This document shows positions 49,801 through 61,710 of a stretch of 64,000 bases of DNA, in pieces; position 1 is the stretch's first letter; each line of letters begins with the position of its first letter. The notes beneath the pieces are model-generated. The model had not been told where the DNA came from. It did not search any database and was given only the letters and a program-made list of their open reading frames with translations. The DNA is taken from contig SMMW01000001.1 in NCBI GenBank assembly GCA_004794655.1, forward strand, positions 11,326,501 through 11,390,500, given 5' to 3'. The DNA is from Marisa cornuarietis. Its lineage: Eukaryota; Mollusca; Gastropoda; Architaenioglossa; Ampullariidae. A program made the position numbers and the translations under genes.

Positions 49801-52800
49801 CCGCTGTCTTTAGAGGGTTGGACCACTGTACTGTATTTCTTGCTTTTTATAATCCACTCTATGCTCGTTGTACTTCTCATGATCAGGACCAAATGGTATG
49901 GTGCACTCAATATTTCTTGGAGCGTCTGTGCTCCTAAGTGCAAAACAGTTGCTGTTAGTCATAGTAGAACCGGCGTGCATCAGTTACTCAGGCCGCAGAA
50001 ATTCAGGTGCTTTGAATAATTTTTTTTTTTAAGTCTCATGATCCTGGTTCGCCTTTTTCCGGCATCTCTGTCCCGTTTGACGTAGTGTTTTGGTCTCTCT
50101 CTCTCTCTCTCTCTCTATGTATATATACAGACTGTTGGTGCTGAAAAGACTGGTCAAGGAAATATCGGTCTCTTTTACAATGTCGATATACCTAAAGAAC
50201 AGTATCTTGTATAAGTACTATCAGGAAAACTCAGAAAGAACAACTAGCCAGGTTTATACAAAATGTATTAAGAAGGGCGGCAACAGTATCATGTGTATCA
50301 TGTGAAGTATTAAGTATGATCTATCCTCTGTCCATGGATGCTGATGTTGATATGCATGTGAAATGTGTTTTAAATCATGTTGTCGGTATTGGAGAGTGGA
50401 CATAGCTTGTGCATGCAGATATGTATGTACGTATGTAGCATGGGGGTGAGAGGGGTATGTCTGAATAGGCGATTGGATGGAAGAGTGGGTAAGCGTGTGG
50501 CTAGTTATTTTCAGCTCACCCTGCAAATGTCCGAGTTGGAGGACAGTTGGTGTTGAGAAGACTGGAAAGATTAGTCTGCCGGTTACAGTCGACGACCGGC
50601 AGCCGCAAAGTGATCTTTACGAGTTGGTTGCTCACGATTCACCTTTGTCATCAATCATTCTTAACACCAAAACGCTTGAGGTAGAGCATTAGAGGTCCTC
50701 TCGTTCTCCGAGAAAAAAGTGTTTTGATGTCTTTACTTTTCATAAGTGTAGAAAAGTGAAGCAAGAAAATGTACCTGAGAAATAGGTGATGTAGAAGGAT
50801 ATACAGGCAGATTCCTTTCAGAAGACATGATCTTGCATAATAGCTCATCTGATACATCTTATTTAAAACTTTGCCTTTTAAATAACACAAACAATAATAT
50901 ATGATAAGTTTTCATCGGGTCGAACCCGGATTACATTCTTTTTTTCTGAGCGGGAGGCGGAAGGTTGGCGGGGAAGATGAAAATGTGTTCATTCCATTTT
51001 ATCAGTAATCACGTTTTTCCTCCTTTCACAGTCACTAGGTTGTATGCTGTGATTAATTTAACTATACTTAAAGTAGGTGTGATTGATTTAGCTACACTTA
51101 CAGTAGCCTGCTACCTTGACTAAGCACGACGCTATAAGATCCAGATCATCATACTAAAGGACCGGAATTGGGAAGAGTGCAGGCAATTGTTAACTAGGTT
51201 GAATTTAAACTCATCTTCTCGAAAAGGCAAAATTAAATGAAGAAACTTGAGACGTCTTGTCACATGAAAAGCTCAGACATAGAAATAATTATAGACAACA
51301 AAAGCAGATGTAAAAGGTGAGTTTTAACAAATTCTAATAAACAATATTAAAACACTTTGGTTCTAGCTGTAGCCATCTGCGCCCTAAGAACATGATCACA
51401 CGGCGACCATTTGTATAATAAAAATGTAGAAGTTAGCTTTTAATTACTTTCTACAATTAATTGCTAAACAATACAAAGTAGAATATAAAGTAAATTGCTT
51501 TGGAAAGAAAATCTGAAATTAATTCGCTTTTCCTTGAATCGCTTCCTATCGCCATCTTATAAGACTAAGTGGTTCGTCCGAGTGATAGGGTTTGCTCAGT
51601 CAACTTGCTCGGCCAGACGGATAAATATGGCGCAAGTGGCAGTTATGTAAATACTGCAGGCACAACGTGAGATTTGATCCCATGCGTGCAGTGAGGCACG
51701 TAAGGACGTAATACTGTCAACCGTTCAGCGCTGGGCCCGGATGGGACTCCGTTTGGGAGGTCCCGGCTTTCTGACGCCTGTCTAAACCTTAAACGTGCTG
51801 GCAGCTGAAGAGCTCTCTTAGGAAAACTGAATGACATTAAACTAATGGGTGCCGTTTGTGAAGCTTAATATCTCAGTGGATGTGGTTAATGGGTTAACGT
51901 TCCTTGTTTTCTGCAGGAAAAGTCGTACCGCTATGAAGCCACCAACATGTGCCCCTTCCTCACTGTGTTTCATGTTTTTGGATTTCTTCATGCTTAGATT
52001 ATAATTTATCTAAAATATCTTAGACCGTTTCATATCAGCTGTCAGAGTGTTGAATTTGTGCTCACTGGGATGTGGTGCTGGAACTGGGGGGGGGGCGGGT
52101 CATACTGCGCAGTCGGCAGCTTCGGAGTTTCCGAATAACACACACATCCTGACAGCAACAGCTTTTAAAGCGCTGTCGTTCTTGCCCCATGATGTGCCTA
52201 CGGGTACTATGCAACTAAGGACCGTTGATGGTCGAGTCAAGGACGCGTACCACATCAGTGTCGTTTGAAACATCATCTGATGGATTTCTGTCATTATCGA
52301 GCTGACGGTTCACAGTAGGCAGGCCTGTATTTGAAGAACCAAGGACGAAGACTCTAGGTGACGACATTGTTTCCGTCTTCATCATTATTGGAATCGTGTC
52401 CCGTAAGTCGCATTCAAGCCATGTTGGTAGTCTTAGAACAGATTGCAATCGTCTGCTTGCTGCTAGCTCACTACCGCTATCTCAGACGTGGCTTGCCTTC
52501 AAAGTGGTGTTATGGACATAGCAGATAGTGGAAGGCCACATCACGGAAAGGCTCTTAGAAATAGTAATAGCAAAACGTGTTTTATGGAGCTTATTGATGA
52601 AAAACCGTATTGTGAGTAGGTATTAAAAATGTCTGCGCGTGATAACACCAAAACCGTTCTGGTTGTGCCATTACTTGCGTGGGAAACGACTAGATCCATC
52701 GACAGAAAAATGGTCTTGCATTTCCAGAGTACCTCCAACAATGAGTGATAATTTAAGGAAGCTCTGCAGGCACACGCCTTCCCACTTCATGAAAACCCCG

Positions 52801-55112
52801 TCGCGGCACTGTAGTGGTACACGAAGCCATAAACAGCTTCACCACAGTCACTAGCCCCCACCATTGCCGTCTTGAGCAGCTCTCTTCTCCGCCCAGGCCC
52901 TCCAGGCTCCAATAATGATGAGCGTGACAGTCGTTTCTGAGGCAGAGTTAATGCTGCTGCAAACGTGCCAGGGCTTTTTCCGGCACTTGGGAAGGGTTGA
53001 ACATAGCCGAGTCGACCCTGACCGCGCTGTCCCTGCCTGGAGGCGCCAGACAGTTATTACGGATCCTGAAGGACCTGCCCTCTATTTGGATCCCTGTCAC
53101 TCTGTCGCAAAATATTGACAGATGGATTAGATATGGCGTTTGAAGACTGATGCGCAAAACATAACCTTTGTTCGGAATAATTTGCAAAATGAAGTGAGCT
53201 AAATATGACTTTTCTTCTTCTCTAGGTTATATTCAAAAACGCTAAATCTGGCGCGGAATCGGATTTGTTTACAGCTCCCACAGAGTTGTAAAGATCATTA
53301 GTTTCTTTTGTTGATTCTAGTAGTAGCAGTTTTATTTGTGTTAGTTTGACAGAAGCTCGAATGACGGGGAGTAGATGTCATTAGATAGAAAAATTAAATG
53401 GCTTTGCCATCAGTAAAGTTGGAGGAATTTTTCTCGCAGCGTCCCTGTTTTGGCGAACAGTAGTCGTCACTTTATATTTTCTTAGAACGATATTCACCAC
53501 CAGTTCCATCAAGGAACTATGGAAGATAAAAGTTCGGTCGGGAAGAGCTGTTGCTAGTCATCACCGTTCAGTCTGCTTAATGTGAGATCGATCGATGCAC
53601 TAATCATGATTAGAGTCAACTGCAAGTCATTTCATTCTGCTTTTTCCGACCATGCTCACTTTCTCTCTCTCGCTCACTTTCTCACATTTCTTTCTCTCTC
53701 TCTCTCCTTGCTCTTCTTTAGGTCTATGAAATGATGATTAAAACTAAGAAGAGTACAACTGAAATTTTGACTACCATGGGCAGGTTAAAATGTAATTCTG
53801 CTTGAGTGCTTTTTTTTAAATAAATCGTTTTACGCTAAAGTTGTACCAATGTCATTGTACGCTTCTGAGATTTGGGGACTAAACCAAATAGATGCTGTAG
53901 AGAAGATCCACCTTTTTGCCTGCAAAAGATTCCTAGGGGTTTCAGTTAGAGCATCTAACAAGCTAATGTATGGAGATTTAGGGAGGTTCCCGTTATCTAC
54001 AATTTCAGCCACTAGTGTCGAATGTTGGTTACGATTGTTAAAGCTTCCACCCATACGCTATGCTATACTGATGGGTGACCGAAATACATAGGGTACTGTT
54101 CTCCACGGGTTTTGGGTATGTCTGGAGGTTCCAATAGGTGGAGAGGGAGAAAGTTTTCCTAAGCAAATTTAGAGAAAGACTGAGAAATGTTTTCTGTCAG
54201 GAGTGGTACACAAGTCTGGAAAATACTTCCCACTGCGATATATAGTAGTTCTGAAATCTACTTGAAGCGAGAATTCTGTGTGGAGATTGTACGCAAGATT
54301 TATATAAGAAAGGTCTATATTTGGTTTAGAATTGGTGTTTCAGAAATAAATTGCCAGCTAGACGCATTGGAGGATGAAATACATGTATTCGTTTTTTGCC
54401 CTCTATGCTGATTTAAAAGATAAGGGAAAGAACTCAGTGGTGGTCAGCATGACTAGAAAAGATTACTCTGCAGCACAAATAAGAAGAAAATTTTGTCGTT
54501 TGTTCTTTTTATATTTATGATTCTGTAAAAAGGAGGTTGCCATTAACTGGCCTATGGTTGCAGAGATTAAGGTAGAGGTGTGTGTGTGCGTGTGTGTCCA
54601 TGTATGTGTGTGCATTGGTATGTGTGTGCATTGGTATGTGTGTGTGCATGTGTGTGAATGTGTGTTTTATCATTTTTCTTGCAGATGCTATTTGTAGATT
54701 TAGGTGTAGTGCCTGCTGCACGTATGTTTATAGAGGTCATTTGGAATTGATTTGTGTATTGGTTAATTTCTACAGCAAAGTCTATCTTGCGCTGTAAAAT
54801 GACTTTGATCAGTTCTTCAGGTCCTTGGTGGAGAAAATCTCTTATGGTACAGCATGATATATTCAATGAATCAGTCTCTCTCAATTTCTCTGTATCTTCG
54901 GTTGTTGATGTTTCAGTTTGTTTGGTAGGTTCAGATGGTGTATGAGTGGTGGGTGTATTTTGAAGGGGTGTAAAGTGGGGTGATACTGATACAGACAACC
55001 TAAGTTCTGTTTTGCTGGCCAATGGCGGTGATGTTTTTTTTTCTCTTTTAAGATGTAATGATTTTTCATATATGGTGTTGAGGTTTAGGATAATGATGTA
55101 TGAGTGGGGGTC

Positions 55113-55147
<35 letters not shown>

Positions 55148-58100
55148 TGAGTGGGTAAATACAAATGTATATCCCCATAATATGTATACATGTATTTCAG
55201 TTATTTGTTCATTCAGTCAATATTGCTCTTCTTCCTTGTTGAAAACATCCGGGGGTGCTCTAGAAAAATTAGGTTTACATTGTTTGGGAAAGAGCCATCG
55301 TTAAGGGAAAGAAATCCAGACATGTTTTCAATAGCATACTGATACAGTAGCGCTAACATCTACAAGCCGTAACGACAGAAGCACTAACGGGAAAACGATA
55401 GAGACCTCGCGCCGTCAAATCGATTTAGCATTGCATTTTCCCTGGAGTGGAGTGTAGCGTTTACATAACCCTCAGGTGTGCTAATGAAAATATACCCCGT
55501 TTCTTTGTTTTGTATTTTTTAGCGGGGTTTTATGACAAGAGTTTGACGAGAAAACAAGATTGTTCAGACGTGCACCTCACGATAACGCCATGTTTTTTAA
55601 TGACTTCGTCGCTGAGATGTTCTCGTGGAATGAAGAACAAACGAACTTTATTGATTAGGCCATCGGCCCATTTTAACGGGCAAATGTTTTTACAGGTACA
55701 CAAAGAAATAAGCTCTTATGTCGGGAAAAGCCTAGAATCACCAGTAAATACATATAAGAAATAGCAACAGTTACGTTAGCATGTTCTTACAGTTCAATAG
55801 GCAATACTCTCATTCAAGAAACATTCATACGAATCTGAAATGGTTTAACAACAAATAGCGATAGGTTGGATTGGATTTTAGCGTTTGTAGGGCTAAATAA
55901 CAAAGCTAACTTAAAACTAGATGGACATCTATAGCATTTAATAGGCATGAATTTCTCTCGAATACTATTTTATGCCGGACAAGCAAAAATAAAATTCAGT
56001 TCTGACTTTTCGGTATCACTACAGAATGGCCAATTACGATCCATAGCAACTGGGTTCATTGGAAAAAAGAGAGCGGCAGCACAGAAGAACTCATTTCATG
56101 GTTATCATAAAAGTAGTTCCAAGTTTTTCGAAACATCTTTTATCTGGCTGACATGAGAAATGGGGTTTTTGTTACATAAGAAGAACAAGAGTGAGTGCGT
56201 TGCTGACATCCGGTGACTATTTCAAGCCGCGATCACACGGCGTGAAACTCAACAAACCAAACCAGCCTCCCTACATGCGAGGAGACGCACCTCCATCGTC
56301 ACTGCAGGCTTGCAACCTCTGACCTCTCCACACCAGACCTTACTTGAGAAAAAAGACCTTTCATTGCTAGGCTCAGAGAATCAGCCAATCGACGGCTAAT
56401 GTGTCATCTGTGGTGCGTCTGCATAACGGAGTCGTCCGAAAATACGCTCAATGAATATGCATTGGACACCTTCGCCCACTTTCCTCCACTGCCTGTGCAG
56501 CATCACATTTGTATTCTCTCATCACCATACTGTTTGCCCCGCTTCCAATATTTCATGTAATCGTGAAAAGCAAGTTCACTCTGCCCTTGTCAGTGTCGCC
56601 CAGTTTTATTTGTGGTGTAAATCTGTAAGCTGTCGGAAATGACTGCTTAATTATGCAAGCTGACAAGCACTTCTGTATTACTGCTTGTGCAATGAAGGCT
56701 TTTTAGACCATATTGCTTGACAGTCTTTAGACTATCGTGAGTTAATAATCTTTATGCATTTGAGAGAGGTGTCCATTATGTCATACAGCGAAAGACGTTT
56801 CGAGTGGAATAAATAAAGGTGTAAACATTTCAACAGTCACTATAACGTGTAAGACCACCAAAGCATCAAAGCGTTAACTGTGACATATAATTGTAGTAGA
56901 TTCATATTGAGAAAATATATCAAAAGAATTTAAGTATAAACTCTTTTTTCCTGTCGGCCATTAGGATAAGGTGACACATTCTGCACCACTAATTCGTCTT
57001 TGTAGATAGAGATGAGGTACTGGAACAACATCAAACCATCAGTTTCCAGCAGACTGCTCAGCTGAAACCTTTAAGTCGCGTCTGATATTATCTTCATGTA
57101 GTCTGATGTAGTCATTGATTTTTTTTTCTATTTGTCTTGTGTCACGGCGTATCTACCAGTTTTATCGCATTCTGTATTTCCGCGCAGCCGCCCTCACCTG
57201 ACGCCGTCATCGCCTGGCTTGGCACGAGAAGTATTACCGGGGTCTCTCGAGGGCGCTCTCAGCCTGCTGCACGTGGGGTCTCCCGTTTTCTGACATCATT
57301 TGATTGCTGCCCTGTCTCCAGGCACGATTCATGGCACAACTGCTCTAACATAAATGTAATAGTTTATATAGTTAAAGTGGGAAAGAGTTGGATAAGAATG
57401 GCCATTTTTTCTGCTCTTGATGGGATGTTCCTGCATGGCCAGCTGACGGTTTGCAAACAGTGTGGTGTGCTGTGGTGCTTGTGTGTGTGTGTGTGTGTTC
57501 GCGCGCGCACGAGCGTGCGCGTCAGAGTTAAAGATGGGGGGGAAAGATCGTAGACGCTTTTGATTAATGGCCTGCCCTTGAATGGTAAAACATTGTGGCG
57601 ATGACCATTCAGTCTAGTGCACTTTTCACACCGTGTTGTTGTTGAAAGTGTAATGATAAACATGGCTTGCATGGCTGTGCTCTACCGTCTCCTCTCGATC
57701 TTCTAACATCTCTTTCTCACTCTCTTTTACAAAGCATAAAAGTACAGTTCCATGGCGCTAAACTAAGAATCCTTTTTTTAAATATAACTTCGTCATGGAT
57801 TAGTAGAAGTGGACAGAATGGCGATTGTGATGTTATCTGAAACAGGTTGAAGCTGGAAACTTCAGTCGGTGCTCACAGTAACAGAAGTGTACCTTGTTTT
57901 GTTTTTTGTTTTTTTACTGTGTGGGGATTCGCACATGATCTCCAGCAGACGCTGCTTTTGGATTCATTACTGCTGTATAATTTGCAGTATGCGTAGATTG
58001 TGGTCAGAATATATGCGTACTTATTTTTTTCATAAGAGTTTATTAAAAACATGGGTGTCTGGCAAGCTGGCAAGACCAGAATAGCTGGAACTCTTCTCAT

Positions 58101-61100
58101 CTTCCTTCTCTCGCTCCCTCCTGATTGCAGTTTGTTTCTCTCTGCTGAACATCAGTTAATCTCTGACCGTCGTCGTCTTTGTTCGGAAGGTCTGGGGGCG
58201 TCTGTGGCAGAGATACGACGAGACCGTGCCGGAGTCTCTTGCAGGCCTCTGTGTTTGACACAGAGCCTCTCTCCTGGGTGCTTCACATCATTCGGGACCA
58301 TTTGCTGTCGCTCAGAAACATCGATTGGTTTGGGCTCCTCCGCTTGCTCGCGCGCGTGGGAGAGATAGAAAGAAGGAGACTTATGTGCTTAACACAGGGA
58401 TGACAACCGAGTTAAACTACTAGAGCTCATTTTCGTTCGGAGATTTGTTTCCTCGTTAAAATTTATTCTTAGCTACTCGAACAGTGGAATAAGTTGCTAC
58501 ATTTTTTTTAAAGATAATGTTATGCTTGTACAAAAAGCAGCACATAGTGGACTATTATTTGAATGAGAGCAGGCTATTTTCTTTGTTGAACTCCGAATAA
58601 ATGAAGGTCAACTTCAGACAAGACTCCTGCATGGCCAGCTGACGGTTCGCGAAGCCCATTTAACAAGCTATCATAAACCGATCTATCTTGCGACTTGCTG
58701 GCGTTTGATAAAACCGTCTGAAACAGAACAAAGAAAAATATGTCTTTAACTTGGAATATTGTCGCGCACAAGCCATTTATTTCTGCAGGCCATTTCTTGC
58801 TGACGGGTAGGCTGGCGTCCTCGTTTTGTTATTAAGCATTAATCAAGTATGCCTGCTCGCAAAATAGTCCAAAGCTGCTGTTCCACTTGATTATACGGAC
58901 TGTCAGCTTTCATTTTTCCCTAAAGATATAATATTTAAAGGCAGACGTGTGAAGCTGGAATGCTTACATATTCATTGCCTGCTCACCACTGAAAGGGAAA
59001 ATGTTTCGGCTCCCTTCTTTAAGATTTTCAACCCTGTCTGTCTGCAGTTTGTGTTTGTATTTTCCACTGCGATTGTCTGTAGTCTCTTCTTCTGGAACAT
59101 TCTCGCTAAGTGTATCCTGTGAATAAAACATGGTTTTCAGTTATTTTACTTCTGGGTGGGGTGGGGTGGAGGGCATTTTGTGCGTGGGTGCTTAAGATAA
59201 TGTATGAGTGACTGAATGAGAGAGAGAGTGTGTGTGAGAGAGAGAAAACGCGTGCGTGGTCTTTTTCGATGGGAGTTCTATATTAGTGCATGGTTGCATA
59301 TATTCAGCACTAAACATGGTCTCATAAAACCCTAAACAACGTCTTCAGGATCGGTCAAACAAAATAGAAATAGTTTACTTTTGTTAATAATAATAATAAT
59401 AAGAAGAAGAAGAAGAAGAAGAGAAATTGTTTTAATAAATTAATCATCGATTTACTAACTTAGGAAGGGAAATTAAATCATACATTTTCGACGCGTGAAA
59501 AACTAGACGCAGAAAATTTTTTCCCTTGAATTCTTATCAGCAGCCTTACAATTTCTGTTGATTAAGAAAGAGCATTTTTCTAGCATGTAAGGAACTAAGT
59601 TTTGAAAATAATCTTTGGGAATTTCTTCTCCGGCCCACAAACGTTTGCTGAATTTTCTGCTGGCCTGTCTGTAACATCGCTATTTTATTCCGTATTTGAT
59701 AAATGTATGGAGCCATATTGTGGACTAAATGCGTATCTATCTCGATGATTCAGTTGTATCTTAATTGGTGCGTGCCAGTACTATTTATTTTTTAGCAATC
59801 CAATGTCAGTCTTAACATTAGCACTGCACCCTGCCCATACCATCACATAAGCACTGCCTGGGAGTCGCTTTTAAAATTACAGTTAAACCTCGATTTTTGC
59901 GATCCTTGATTTAACGATTTCCTCGGTTTAACTTTCGTTTTCGGCGGTCCCGGCGAAAGCCCATATATCCAATTCTTTTTCATTCTCGATTATACGTTCC
60001 TTGATGTAGCGATTTCCTCGGTTTAACTTTCGTTTTTCCTGGTCCCTCCGATGCATATATAGCATGTAATCTAATTTAACGTTTTCACTAAAAAAAAAAA
60101 AAAAGCTCCAGCACCGCTCACGGCTGCATTGTATTACAGTATACTGTATATAGGGAAGTTTGCCTTCAAGCGCACCTGGGGGCGGCGAAATGTTCGGACA
60201 CTAGCAACGTGCGGAAAATGTTATGTTGCAAATACGTGCGCAACGCACAAGACAGGCTACCTTGGATGAGTTCATCCCTACGGGGAAATAAAGTACTGTA
60301 TAAAAACGATAAGAATGTTGCTGCTCAACTGTTCCACTTTTACAACGTAATATGTTTAAACAGGATTGTGATATGCGGTGCCTATCATACTTTCTCCGTG
60401 TTTGGATGTAATCTGAAGCAACGTTTTCCTCGATTTAACGCTTATTGGCGGTCCCTTGAGAAACGTAATATCGAGGTTTTACTTTATTGGTTTTCTTTAC
60501 GAATATTTAAGGGCAACCATCAGGAACATTTAAATTGAAACTTTTTAGAATCGGGGAAGTCCACTGTAGACTATTCGTTAGGAGTACCGTATTCTTTGCT
60601 ATCGTATGGTTCGTGGCCTTGCCTCAGTGTGTCTCGATGCTCGCCTCCATATTGGGAAATGCGCTAAACAAATACTAATATTACTCATATTCCCTATACT
60701 GTGTAGTCTTTGTTCATTGCATGAACCAGACTTTCATATATGGGGGCCATAATTCTTTTTCAGGCAAGAGCTTAGATAATCAAAAACCAGATTAACAATA
60801 GACATTTTAGGCATTAAAAATCCTTTATCTTTTGAGAAAAAGTCAAAATTTCAATAACATAAATTTTACGTACGAATGTAACATGAGGGCATCTAAACGT
60901 ATGAAGCAGTCAGAAGGTGAATAAAGATGATGTTAACCATGGTTTTCATAACTTCCGGTTCACAAGCGCTAAAAATAATAGTTCTTTGTGTGTAGATCTA
61001 TTGTTATATTCGAATCTGCCTTTCACTTTACCATTAGGTGAACAATGATCGTTGAAAAACTATTTCATATATACTTTTCAGCGTACCGTTAGCCTAAACT

Positions 61101-61710
61101 GACTTATCTAAGTTTGAGAAGTGAGTATTTTTCTGAAAATGTGTAGCAATAGAATGATTACACTGTATTGGGTTTATTTTATGCAAATGCTGGCTTTCAC
61201 ACGCTACGCGACTAGCTTCTTTACACATACCAAATACCTTTAATTAACCTCGATGAATTTATAATTCTAGTAAAATCTATATTTATATGCTTGCTTCCAC
61301 ACAGTACACGATCAACTTTTTGTTGGTACCAAATACCTTTAACTAAGTTTAGTTTACGATGATCTTTATATTAAGTGTTATATGATATATATGATTACAT
61401 ATACCTGCTCTGTTTACTTGTTAAGTCAATGTTTTGACGATGAAACTGGTGTGACTCTAGGGAAACAAAGGGTATGCATTTAAGTTGTCAAAATGATGCA
61501 CATTGTCTGTGTATGTGTCTGTGCGTGCGTGTTTGTGTGTGTGTGTGCGTGCGTGCGTGCGTGACGTTGCAGCTGGAACTGATGGAGCGGCAGCTGGCGG
61601 CAATGAACTGGCAGCCTGGGAAACTGGAGCAGCGAGTGCAGGAGCTGGAGCAGTGCGTGCAGGACAGAGACCGCGCTCTCCGTGATCTGGAGATGCAGCT
61701 GGAGGATCAG
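40643..61710 (+). CDS. PLEKHH2: PLEKHH/MAX-1 family protein, N-terminal three coding exons (gene continues past the right edge)
   Basis: Coding exons are 40643-40816, 47078-47140 and 61573-61710, all beginning and ending in phase 0, 125 residues in total. Family proteins are cytoplasmic adaptors: an N-terminal coiled coil, then PH, MyTH4 and FERM domains; worm MAX-1 acts in netrin/UNC-5 axon guidance. Residues 27-58 (INWRERCLHLEDSLNRF then QASKIRSALGQK) match the human PLEKHH2 start (VDWKERC...QASKIRELLAEK, from memory); exon 2 (SELEEKLQASEQRAEVAEQQ) and exon 3 (ending LRDLEMQLEDQ) match its coiled coil, with the same exon breaks as I recall them. An in-frame TGA at 40583 lies upstream of the ATG. 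The 26-residue Ser/Arg/Gly-rich leader is longer than in human. Invertebrates usually have one gene for PLEKHH1/2/3, so the symbol is approximate. PH, MyTH4 and FERM exons are not in this window. Confidence 0.85.
40817..47077 (+). other. PLEKHH intron 1 (6.3 kb)
   Basis: Bounded by CAAAAG/GTAGAT and TTGCAG/ATG. It contains microsatellites (40896-40913, 44121-44154), poly-T tracts and several short open frames with no recognisable protein. A weak tRNA B-box-like sequence (GTTTGAATACCCG) near 45611 may be a decayed SINE. Confidence 0.7.
44121..44154. repeat. (TTTG)n microsatellite
   Basis: Six or more tandem TTTG units; a poly-T run lies about 110 bp to the left (43999-44018). Confidence 0.9.
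47078..47140 (+). other. PLEKHH2: PLEKHH coding exon 2
   Basis: A 63-nt exon of 21 codons, rich in Glu, Gln and Ala, with a heptad pattern continuing the coiled coil. Acceptor TTGTTGCAG, donor CAG/GTAATT. Its position and composition match the '[21 protein letters not shown]' exon of human PLEKHH2 as I remember it. Confidence 0.82.
47337..47368. repeat. (GC)n(AC)n alternating repeat
   Basis: GCACGCACGCGCGCGCGC passes into ACACACACACACAC. It lies about 200 nt after PLEKHH exon 2. Confidence 0.85.
50093..50116. repeat. (CT)n microsatellite
   Basis: About 12 pure CT units followed by a short TATATA run, in the second PLEKHH intron. Confidence 0.9.
51590..51745 (-). repeat. Possible tRNA-derived SINE head
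   Basis: On the minus strand, an A-box-like GCGCTGAACGGTT (about 51733-51721) is followed after about 40 nt by a B-box-like GGGATCAAATCTC (51681-51669), the spacing expected in a tRNA promoter. It does not fold into a convincing tRNA, so a degenerate SINE is the more likely reading. Confidence 0.35.
53790..54415 (+). mobile_element. LINE remnant, C-terminal end of a non-LTR retrotransposon ORF
   Basis: A frame from 53849 reads LYASEIWGLNQIDAVEKIHL, then FACKRFLGVSVRASNKLMYG and ECWLRLLKLP, a pattern common in C-terminal regions of metazoan LINE polyproteins ('LYGSEIWG...FLKRFLNV...NKMVYGELGR'). Further on, WFRIGVSEINCQ and EDEIHVFVFCPL resemble the terminal 'FRFGVSEI...CPLC...EDEIHF' segment. 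Stops and frameshifts separate the pieces. It lies in the second PLEKHH intron, same strand as the gene. Confidence 0.65.
54570..54665. repeat. TG-rich imperfect tandem repeat
   Basis: GTGTGTG runs interrupted by repeated CATTGGTATG units; the segment TGTGTGCATTGGTATG occurs in tandem. Confidence 0.8.
55112..55147. repeat. (GT)n(GA)n compound microsatellite
   Basis: About 10 GT units directly followed by about 9 GA units. Confidence 0.9.
57480..57521. repeat. (GT)n followed by (GC)n alternating repeat
   Basis: About 20 nt of GT repeats pass directly into CGCGCGCACGAGCGTGCGCG, a purine-pyrimidine alternating tract with Z-DNA potential. It lies in the second PLEKHH intron. Confidence 0.8.
59386..59423. 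repeat. (AAT)n(AAG)n compound microsatellite
   Basis: Five AAT units followed by about seven AAG units. Confidence 0.9.
59880..60484. mobile_element. pogo/Tigger-like MITE
   Basis: The left end, CAGTTAAACCTCGAT, and right end, ATCGAGGTTTTACTT, are inverted repeats (13 of 15 positions match), each flanked by TA, the Tc1/mariner-pogo target. Near the left end the segment CGATTTCCTCGGTTTAACTT occurs twice, about 90 bp apart, and a related CGATTTAACG copy sits inside the right end. The interior has an A15 run and a GC-richer, non-coding core. It lies in the second PLEKHH intron. Confidence 0.75.
60620..60690 (+). repeat. Possible LINE/SINE 3' tail remnant
   Basis: GGGAAATGCGCTAAACAAAT followed by an ATATTA-rich end resembles the other GCGCTATA-type tails in this window. 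It lies just outside the pogo-like MITE. Confidence 0.3.
61505..61563 (+). repeat. (TG)n/(CG)n repeat abutting a PLEKHH 3' splice site
   Basis: Alternating TGTG, TGCG and TGTGTG runs end only 9 nt before the exon 3 acceptor at 61571-61572. It occupies the place where the pyrimidine tract would normally be. Confidence 0.85.
61573..61710 (+). other. PLEKHH2: PLEKHH coding exon 3
   Basis: A 138-nt exon of 46 codons continuing the coiled coil (LELMERQLAAMNW, then RVQELEQCVQDRDRALRD and LEMQLEDQ). It is clearly GC-richer than its surroundings. Acceptor ACGTTGCAG, donor CAG/GTAAAG. The acceptor is preceded by a TG/CG repeat instead of a normal pyrimidine tract. The following exon of the family (containing 'AAKIKEWV') was not found before 64000. 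Confidence 0.85.

Larger units (their letters stand above)
47141..61572 (+). other. PLEKHH intron 2 (14.4 kb)
   Basis: Bounded by CAG/GTAATT and GTTGCAG/CTG. It contains the SINE-like head at 51.6-51.7 kb, the LINE remnant at 53.8-54.4 kb, the pogo-like MITE at 59.9-60.5 kb and many microsatellites. No nested gene was recognised on either strand. Confidence 0.7.

Noticed and set aside
50915..50940. T-arm-like GGGTCGAACCCGGATT
   Set aside because: No D-arm, anticodon arm or acceptor stem at the right distance on either strand.
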